This document shows positions 1 through 6,537 of a DNA stretch of 6,537 nt, piece after piece. The notes beneath the pieces are model-generated. The model ran no database searches and was not told where the DNA came from. It worked only from the letters and a program-made list of their open reading frames with translations. Within the stretch, counting starts at the first letter, position 1. Each line of letters begins with the position of its first letter. This stretch comes from Campylobacterota bacterium. GTDB lineage: Bacteria > Campylobacterota > Campylobacteria > Campylobacterales > Sulfurovaceae. A program made the position numbers and the translations under genes. Where the stretch lies: assembly GCA_013153675.1 (NCBI GenBank), contig JAADEA010000119.1, positions 1 to 6,537 on the forward strand. The letters are read 5' to 3'.

Positions 1-1
1 T

Positions 2-244
2 AAAGAAACAGATTGTCAAACAGATGCACAAGGGGACAATATTAATGGTACTCAAATAGCTCTTTGTGATAATGATAATAACCCATGTGTTACTTTCTCA
101 TACGATGCTACTAAAAATAGTGTAAGTGTAACACTTGCTGATGAAGGTACTTCTACAGTTTGTGACGGTGTAATTGGTGATCCATCAATTAAGGCTTTAG
201 CAGCTGGCGAACAACATCTTGGTGGTAGCGGTATTAAAAGATAA
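2..244 (+). CDS. Type IV pilin-like / pseudopilin protein, C-terminal part (5' end outside window)
   Basis: An open frame enters from the left edge and ends at TAA 242-244, giving 80 residues. The N-terminal leader and hydrophobic helix that would prove a pilin lie outside the window. What is visible is a polar, acidic, Gly/Thr/Ser/Asn-rich globular tail with four cysteines (visible residues 5, 22, 29 and 54), a PCVTFSYD stretch followed by beta-prone V/T repeats, and a C-terminus ending LGGSGIKR. This resembles the C-terminal halves of prepilin-type proteins of Campylobacterota, as I remember them. The next gene downstream has an unmistakable prepilin leader, which supports the call. Composition differs from the neighbours: about 37% GC (89 of the first 240 bases), few lysines, and many T-ending GGT, GCT and ACT codons, as expected for an abundant secreted protein. 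It could instead be an unrelated exported protein. No gene symbol is justified. Confidence 0.62.
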   Translation, partial: KETDCQTDAQGDNINGTQIALCDNDNNPCVTFSYDATKNSVSVTLADEGTSTVCDGVIGDPSIKALAAGEQHLGGSGIKR

Positions 245-265
245 TCTCCTCACTCCTCTCCTTCC
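245..265 (+). other. C/T-only tract in the 3' untranslated region
   Basis: The 21 bases between the stop codon of the first gene and its terminator are all pyrimidines except A252, with repeated TCCT words. In so AT-rich a sequence a C-rich run is conspicuous. The RNA would be a single-stranded C/U-rich segment complementary to Shine-Dalgarno cores such as AAGGA. Its function is unknown; see the findings. Confidence 0.6.
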
Positions 266-296
266 AAAATCCCCTTTTGGGGATTTTTTATTTTAT
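266..296 (+). terminator. Rho-independent terminator after the first pilin-like gene
   Basis: A perfect 9-bp stem (AAAATCCCC at 266-274, GGGGATTTT at 279-287) closes a TTTT loop, and the descending arm runs into a T-rich tail (284-295 with one A). It lies 21 bp after the stop codon. It should end the upstream message, so the next pseudopilin gene needs its own promoter. The stem is A-rich before it and T-rich after it, so it may also work on the minus strand, though no minus-strand gene uses it. Confidence 0.9.
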
Positions 297-358
297 AAAT
301 CCTCTAAATTAACTCTTAAGAATAGAAATATCTAATTTAAAAAATTGTTTATTAAATT

Positions 359-374
359 AATTTTTTAAAAAATT
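359..374. repeat. 16-bp perfect A/T palindrome in AT-rich spacer
   Basis: AATTTTTTAAAAAATT reads the same on both strands. It sits in the AT-rich spacer 297-430. A similar TTTAAAAAATTGTT block lies 28 bp upstream (336-349), so two A-tracts precede the candidate promoter at 407-414. They could act as an UP-like curved element, or may simply reflect low GC. Confidence 0.4.
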
Positions 375-406
375 TGTTATATTTTTAATAAATATCTCCA
401 ATAAAC

Positions 407-414
407 GCTAAAAT
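407..414 (+). promoter_or_regulatory. Probable sigma-70 extended -10 promoter for the pseudopilin-priA unit
   Basis: GC-TAAAAT (hexamer 409-414) fits the extended -10 pattern of Campylobacterota housekeeping promoters, which often have T-rich periodic sequence in place of a -35 box. Such T-rich sequence lies just upstream. Transcription would start near 421, leaving about 24 nt before the start codon, enough for the ribosome site at 434-438. The terminator upstream makes a promoter here necessary. Other AT-rich hexamers, such as TATATT near 379, remain possible. Confidence 0.5.
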
Positions 415-444
415 TTATTAAATAAATCTATCAAAGGAAATAAG

Positions 445-900
445 ATGAGACGCGCTTTTACTATGCTTGAGGTGGTATTTGTTATTGTAATTATTGGAAT
501 TCTTGCTACAATTGCTCTTCCAAAATTAAGTGCTACAAGAGATGATGCTACAATTACAAAAGCTATTAATACATTAGCATCAGTTAGAGCTTCAATTAGT
601 TCTGAAGTTCAAAAGAGAGTTTTAAGAGGTGATTTTACTCCTATTTCAAATTTAGGAGGAGATAGTGGAGATGACTTTATATTTGACTATTTTGATGGAA
701 ATAAATCAAATAGAGTTTTAGAATATCCTCCATATAAGTGTGGAGTAAAAAAAGATAGCGGTTGCTGGAAAAAATTAAATAAAGATACATATGCATATGT
801 AATGCCAGATGGAAGTGAAGTGAGATTTAAATTAGAAAATAACCATTTTGATTGTGACTATAATTATAATAAAAAAGGATGTGGAATACTTGAGCACTAA
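445..900 (+). CDS. Pseudopilin / prepilin-type N-terminal cleavage-methylation protein
   Basis: This 151-residue protein opens with a class III (prepilin) leader: MRRA, then FTMLE, then a hydrophobic helix to about residue 26. Prepilin peptidase should cut between Ala4 and Phe5. Glu9 is the conserved mature-position Glu5 that guides assembly into the fibre. The residue before the cut is Ala rather than the classical Gly, a variant I recall in other Campylobacterota pilins. Residues 28-60 continue the helix; the rest is a small polar domain with four cysteines (99, 107, 137, 146), probably two disulfides formed in the periplasm. Start choice is secure: AAGGA at 434-438 lies six bases before ATG. 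Its job is likely a minor pilin of a type II secretion-like or competence apparatus in the inner membrane and periplasm, but the exact machine cannot be told. Its 3' end overlaps priA by 11 bases. Confidence 0.88.
   Translation: MRRAFTMLEVVFVIVIIGILATIALPKLSATRDDATITKAINTLASVRASISSEVQKRVLRGDFTPISNLGGDSGDDFIFDYFDGNKSNRVLEYPPYKCGVKKDSGCWKKLNKDTYAYVMPDGSEVRFKLENNHFDCDYNYNKKGCGILEH
875..879 (+). promoter_or_regulatory. Ribosome binding site that selects the TTG start of priA
   Basis: AAGGA lies inside the last codons of the pseudopilin gene, ten bases before TTG 890-892. It is only one base from GTG 881, too close to serve it, and lies downstream of the earlier TTG 848 and GTG 854. The spacing to 890 is slightly long, so the start call is probable rather than certain. 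Confidence 0.55.
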
Positions 901-2728
901 ATATTATAAAATAGCCATCTTAAAACAAAAAATAGAGCCTCTAAGCTACTCTTCCTCTTATCCTTTAAAAAGAGGCGATATAGTTGATATTCCACTAAAG
1001 GGATCTATAAAAAAAGGTGTGGTTATAGAAGAGACTCAAAAACCACCATTTATTACAAAAGAGATCTCCTCTTTTACTCCTCTTTTTTATTCTCAAGAAC
1101 AATTTGAAATTGCTCAATTTATTTCAAAATATTATATATCATCTCTTGGGGAAGCATTAAGTCTATTTATCCCCTTTAATAAAGAGATTAATTACTCTTT
1201 TCCAAAAATAAATATAAAAACTCCAAACTTAACTCCCATTCAACAAGATGCATTAAATAAAATTTTATCTTATAAAAGCTCTTTACTTTTTGGAGTTACC
1301 GGCTCTGGTAAGAGTGAGGTATTTTTTAAAGCTATTGAAAATAGTCTAAAAAATAAAAACTCAGCTCTTATTCTAATGCCTGAAATTGCTTTAACCCCCC
1401 AGATGGAAGAGAGATTAAGGAAATATTTTGGGGATATTGTAGGTCTTTGGCACTCAAAATTAAAAAAGAGGGATAAAGAAGAGATTTTAGAAAAAATTTT
1501 AAAAGGGGATATTCAAATAGTAGCTGGGGCAAGAAGTGCCCTTTTTTTACCATTTCGTAATTTAGGATTAATTGTAGTAGATGAAGAGCATGATGATAGC
1601 TTTAAACAAAATAAAAGACCAAGATATAATGCGAAAGACCTCTCTATCTATATAGGAGAAAAATTTAATAAACGAGTAATTTTATCAAGTGCTACACCTC
1701 TTGTAAGTAGCTATTATAATTTGCCTGTAATAAAGATAGATAAACCATTTATTGAGAGCAAAAAAGAGTACTTCTTTGTAGCTGGAGAAGAGATCAATTA
1801 TAAAATTATTCAAGCTATTGAAGAGAACTTTAAAAAAAATGAGCAAACTTTAATTTTTGTACCAACAAGAGCAAATTTTAAATATCTTATTTGCTCAAAT
1901 TGTGGTAAAACTCAATTATGCCCCTTTTGCTCAATAGGAATGAGTCTTCATAAAAAAGAGGGATATTTTCAGTGCCACTATTGCAATTTTAAAGAACCAA
2001 TTAGAAAAGAGTGCCAATATTGCCAAGGAGAGCTGGTAGCTTATAGAATGGGAACTCAAGAGGTAATTGAAGAGATAAAAAAAGAGATTAAAGATATAAG
2101 GGTTGAACAGTTTGATAGAGACTCAATTACCACTCTAAATAAACTACAAAAGGCTTTAGATAGAATCAAAAAAAAAGAGGTTGATCTAATTGTTGGAACT
2201 CAAATGCTAAGCAAAGGGCATGATTACCCAGATATTACTCTTAGTATAATTTTAGGTTTAGATCTAATTAGTGCAATTGGAGATTTTAGGGCAAAAGAGA
2301 GAGCAATTTCTCTAATGCACCAAATTGCAGGCAGAAGTGGAAGAAGAAAGAGTGCAAAAGTAATTATCCAAACATCTCAACCTCTCTTTTTTAAAAAATA
2401 TCTCTTTAGCTATGAAGATTTTATTAAAGATGAGTTAATTTTTAGAAAAGATCTATATCCCCCTTTTAGATATTTAGCAAGGGTATTAATTGCAAAAAGC
2501 AACTATTCTAAAGGAGAAGAGCTATTAAATATGGCTTTAGAGAGATTAAAGCTTATAAAAGAGATAGAAATTGTTGGTGCTGGTAAAGCACCAATTGAAA
2601 AGATTGCAAATAAATATAGATTTAATATTTTACTAAGAGCAAAAAAGAGAAAAGATCTTTTAAAAGGGGTAAATTTCCTTAGAGATTTAGATTTAGAAAT
2701 AGATATGGATCCAGTCGATTTTACTTAA
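890..2728 (+). CDS. priA: Primosomal protein N' (replication-restart DNA helicase PriA)
   Basis: PriA is a 3'-to-5' SF2 helicase that recognises stalled forks and D-loops and reloads the replicative helicase. Taking TTG 890 as start gives 612 residues beginning MSTKYYKIAILK, which matches how short PriA proteins begin. In order: a 3'-end-binding domain (about 1-100); Walker A GVTGSGKSE at 135-143 (Lys141); DEEH at 231-234; SATP at 267-270; a zinc module with four CxxC pairs (Cys335/338, 344/347, 362/365, 375/378) for two zinc ions; GTQMLSKGHD at 436-445; QIAGRSGRR at 478-486; and a YPPF-containing C-terminal domain. All catalytic and zinc residues are intact. It is about 120 residues shorter than E. 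coli PriA (732), mostly because the winged-helix region before the helicase core is missing. The in-frame extension back to 848 uses weak starts and lies inside the pseudopilin gene. The 11-bp overlap suggests translational coupling. Confidence 0.95.
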   Translation: MSTKYYKIAILKQKIEPLSYSSSYPLKRGDIVDIPLKGSIKKGVVIEETQKPPFITKEISSFTPLFYSQEQFEIAQFISKYYISSLGEALSLFIPFNKEINYSFPKINIKTPNLTPIQQDALNKILSYKSSLLFGVTGSGKSEVFFKAIENSLKNKNSALILMPEIALTPQMEERLRKYFGDIVGLWHSKLKKRDKEEILEKILKGDIQIVAGARSALFLPFRNLGLIVVDEEHDDSFKQNKRPRYNAKDLSIYIGEKFNKRVILSSATPLVSSYYNLPVIKIDKPFIESKKEYFFVAGEEINYKIIQAIEENFKKNEQTLIFVPTRANFKYLICSNCGKTQLCPFCSIGMSLHKKEGYFQCHYCNFKEPIRKECQYCQGELVAYRMGTQEVIEEIKKEIKDIRVEQFDRDSITTLNKLQKALDRIKKKEVDLIVGTQMLSKGHDYPDITLSIILGLDLISAIGDFRAKERAISLMHQIAGRSGRRKSAKVIIQTSQPLFFKKYLFSYEDFIKDELIFRKDLYPPFRYLARVLIAKSNYSKGEELLNMALERLKLIKEIEIVGAGKAPIEKIANKYRFNILLRAKKRKDLLKGVNFLRDLDLEIDMDPVDFT

Positions 2729-2767
2729 AATTGGATAAGATAGCATAAAATTATAAAAAGGTGGGAG

Positions 2768-3838
2768 ATGATTAAAAGATATCCTACAAAAAAGATATAT
2801 ATAGGCAATGTAGCAGTTGGAGGAGATGCCCCCATTAGTGTTCAATCTATGACATTTTCAAAAACAGCAGATATAAAAAGCACCCTTGAGCAGATTAATA
2901 GATTATATTTTGCAGGATGTGATATTGTAAGAGTAGCAGTGCCAACTATGGAGGATGCAAAAGCTCTAAAAGAGATTAAAAATAACTCTCCCTTGCCAAT
3001 AGTAGCAGATATTCACTTTAATTATCGTTTAGCTCTTGAAGCAGCCAAATGGGTAGATGCTATTAGATTTAATCCTGGAAATATTAGCCAAAAGAGTAAA
3101 ATAAAAGAGATTGTAAAAGCTTGCAAAGAAAGGAATTTACCCATTAGAGTAGGAGTTAATGCTGGAAGTTTAGAAAAAAAATTTGAGGATAGATATGGTC
3201 CAACAGCACAAGGAATGGTTGCAAGCGCTGAGTATAATATTAAATTTTTAGAAGATTTAGACTTTTTTGATATAAAAGTATCTCTAAAAGCAAGTGATGT
3301 ACAAAGAACTATTGAAGCATATAGAATGCTTAGACCTAAAAATAACTATCCTTTTCATCTTGGGGTAACAGAGGCTGGAACTAAATTTCATGCTACTATT
3401 AAATCTGCTATTGGAATTGGAAGTTTATTAGTAGATGGTATTGGAGATACAATTAGAGTCTCAATTACTGGCGAACTTGAAGAGGAGATTAAAGTTGGAA
3501 AAGCTATCTTAAAAGATGCAGGAGTATTAAAAGAGGGTATTAATATAATATCTTGCCCAACTTGTGGAAGAATTGAAGTAGATTTAACATCTATTGTAGA
3601 AGAGATCTCAAATAGATTATCTCATATTAAAACTCCCCTTAATATTTCAGTTATGGGTTGTGTAGTAAATGCTATTGGAGAAGCGGCTCATGCTGATGTG
3701 GCAATAGCCTATGGAAAAGAAGATGGATTAATTATTAAAAAAGGTGAAATTATAGAAAAATTAAGAGGAAAAGAGTTAATTGAGAGATTTATTAAAGAGG
3801 TAGAAGAAGAAGCCCAAAAAAGAGAGGCTTTAAGTTAG
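2768..3838 (+). CDS. ispG: 4-hydroxy-3-methylbut-2-en-1-yl diphosphate synthase IspG (GcpE)
   Basis: IspG carries out the penultimate MEP-pathway step: reductive ring opening of 2-C-methyl-D-erythritol 2,4-cyclodiphosphate to HMBPP, using a [4Fe-4S] cluster and electrons from flavodoxin or ferredoxin. The 356-residue product has the short bacterial two-domain form, a TIM barrel (about 1-250, including SVQSMT at 24-29 and [10 protein letters not shown] near 127-136) followed by the cluster domain. Cluster ligands are Cys263, Cys266 (SCPTCGR) and Cys298 (MGCVVN), with Glu305 as the fourth; these match E. coli Cys270, Cys273, Cys305 and Glu312 with a constant offset of seven. ATG 2768 is preceded by AAGG ending six bases upstream. 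The 39-bp gap from priA has no terminator, so both genes are probably on one message. The enzyme family is oxygen-sensitive. Identification is secure. Confidence 0.97.
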   Translation: MIKRYPTKKIYIGNVAVGGDAPISVQSMTFSKTADIKSTLEQINRLYFAGCDIVRVAVPTMEDAKALKEIKNNSPLPIVADIHFNYRLALEAAKWVDAIRFNPGNISQKSKIKEIVKACKERNLPIRVGVNAGSLEKKFEDRYGPTAQGMVASAEYNIKFLEDLDFFDIKVSLKASDVQRTIEAYRMLRPKNNYPFHLGVTEAGTKFHATIKSAIGIGSLLVDGIGDTIRVSITGELEEEIKVGKAILKDAGVLKEGINIISCPTCGRIEVDLTSIVEEISNRLSHIKTPLNISVMGCVVNAIGEAAHADVAIAYGKEDGLIIKKGEIIEKLRGKELIERFIKEVEEEAQKREALS

Positions 3839-3846
3839 ATTTACCC

Positions 3847-3860
3847 TTTTTGGATATAAT
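3847..3860 (+). promoter_or_regulatory. Sigma-70 promoter of gyrB (TTTTTGG-A-TATAAT)
   Basis: A perfect TATAAT (3855-3860) preceded by a T-run and GG matches the strong extended -10 promoters of Campylobacterota, in which a T-rich stretch replaces the -35 box. Transcription should start near 3867, giving a leader of about 28 nt before gyrB. The promoter sits in a 56-bp gap with no terminator, so read-through from ispG may add to it. The -10 box lies inside a dyad, GGATA-N5-TATCC (3852-3866). Confidence 0.82.
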
Positions 3861-3885
3861 TTATCCTATTTTAAATAAGGGGTAA

Positions 3886-6210
<2,325 letters not shown>

Positions 6211-6211
6211 G

Positions 6212-6537
6212 ATGGAAAATTTAAAATATGGCGAAAAAGAGATAGTTGAGTTTGATATTAATAAAAAAGAGAACTTTTGGGAAAATAAACACAAAAAAGA
6301 TTATTTAATAGAGATCACCCTTCCAGAGTTTATGTGCAAATGCCCAAGATCTGGATATCCAGATTTTGCCACTATACATTTAAGCTATATTCCCAATGAA
6401 TGGGTAATAGAACTAAAAGCATTAAAGTTATATATTAATAGTTTTATGAATAGATATATCTCTCATGAAGATGCAGCAAATGAGATATTTGATACTTTAT
6501 ATAAATACTTAAAACCTAAAAAGATGAAAATTGTAAT
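6212..6537 (+). CDS. queF: NADPH-dependent 7-cyano-7-deazaguanine reductase QueF, N-terminal part (3' end outside window)
   Basis: QueF reduces the nitrile of preQ0 to the amine preQ1, a precursor of queuosine in the anticodons of Asp, Asn, His and Tyr tRNAs. The 108 visible residues form a single T-fold unit of the short (YkvM/B. subtilis) type. The signature CPRSGYPDFATI holds the catalytic Cys44, which makes the thioimide, and the proton donor Asp51. ELKALKLY (67-74) matches the QueF NADPH-binding motif and HE at 85-86 matches the substrate-binding pair. Short QueF proteins are usually about 120-150 residues, so perhaps 15-40 residues are missing. ATG 6212 begins one base after the gyrB stop; only a weak GGA lies upstream, so translation is probably coupled to gyrB. 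A second cysteine, Cys42, sits two residues before the catalytic one. Confidence 0.95.
   Translation, partial: MENLKYGEKEIVEFDINKKENFWENKHKKDYLIEITLPEFMCKCPRSGYPDFATIHLSYIPNEWVIELKALKLYINSFMNRYISHEDAANEIFDTLYKYLKPKKMKIV

Noticed and set aside
297..430. AT-rich spacer as a replication origin unwinding element, since gyrB often lies near dnaA and dnaN
   Set aside because: I see no DnaA-box-like TTATCCACA words in the spacer, and no dnaA or dnaN in the window; ispG precedes gyrB instead.
848..889. Upstream extension of priA to TTG 848
   Set aside because: The 14 extra residues come from inside the pseudopilin gene, have no ribosome site and do not look like a PriA N-terminus.
1368..1553. Minus-strand open frame of 61 codons opposite priA
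   Set aside because: It lies wholly inside the helicase core of priA, has no ribosome site or recognisable motif, and is explained by the low-GC coding strand.
2168..2176. A9 tract in priA (also A8 at 1832-1839, A8 at 3174-3181 and C6 at 1395-1400) as phase-variable sites
   Set aside because: All are in frame within essential-type genes and are ordinary Lys or Thr-Pro codons; the lengths are modest for this base composition. Transcriptional slippage is possible but not shown.
2741..2757. TAAAAT at 2746-2751 as an ispG promoter
   Set aside because: Transcription would begin inside the ribosome site, leaving almost no leader; read-through from priA is simpler.

Overview
The window is about 6.5 kb of AT-rich, gene-dense bacterial chromosome, with every supported gene on the + strand. 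The order is: 3' end of a pilin-like gene; a pseudopilin gene; priA (replication-restart helicase); ispG (MEP isoprenoid pathway); gyrB (DNA gyrase B); and the 5' part of queF (queuosine synthesis). The AT-rich, Lys/Glu/Ile-rich coding style, the short PriA, the form of the prepilin leader and the gyrB-queF pairing point to Campylobacterota (the former Epsilonproteobacteria). Free-living marine or vent members such as Nautiliales or Sulfurimonas/Arcobacter-like lineages are the best guess, but the genus cannot be fixed from the sequence alone.

Layout. Bases 2-244 encode the last 80 residues of a secreted, cysteine-containing pilin-like protein. Its stop is followed by an unusual C/T-only tract and a strong intrinsic terminator (266-296). 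An AT-rich spacer of about 150 bp then carries a probable extended -10 promoter and a clear ribosome binding site for a second pilin-like protein, a 151-residue pseudopilin (445-900). Its end overlaps the probable TTG start of priA (890-2728) by 11 bases. After 39 bp comes ispG (2768-3838), probably read from the same message. A 56-bp gap holds an excellent TATAAT promoter for gyrB (3895-6210). queF starts one base after the gyrB stop (6212) and runs off the right edge.

How the genes work together. There are two probable transcription units: pseudopilin-priA-ispG and gyrB-queF. The pseudopilin may belong to a type II secretion-like or DNA-uptake apparatus. PriA reloads the replisome at stalled forks and recombination intermediates, so its tight coupling to a pseudopilin suggests, but does not prove, a link between DNA uptake and DNA processing. 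IspG, GyrB and QueF are housekeeping enzymes, and all keep their family's key residues in the parts visible here.

I see no CRISPR array, insertion sequence, tRNA or rRNA, prophage gene or defence system, and no clear undescribed multi-gene system. The points worth a second look are the C/U-rich 3' end of the first pilin transcript, the overlapping non-ATG start of priA, the apparent absence of a winged-helix domain in PriA, a strong ordered GAA-GAG codon pair habit, and dyad symmetry on the gyrB promoter.
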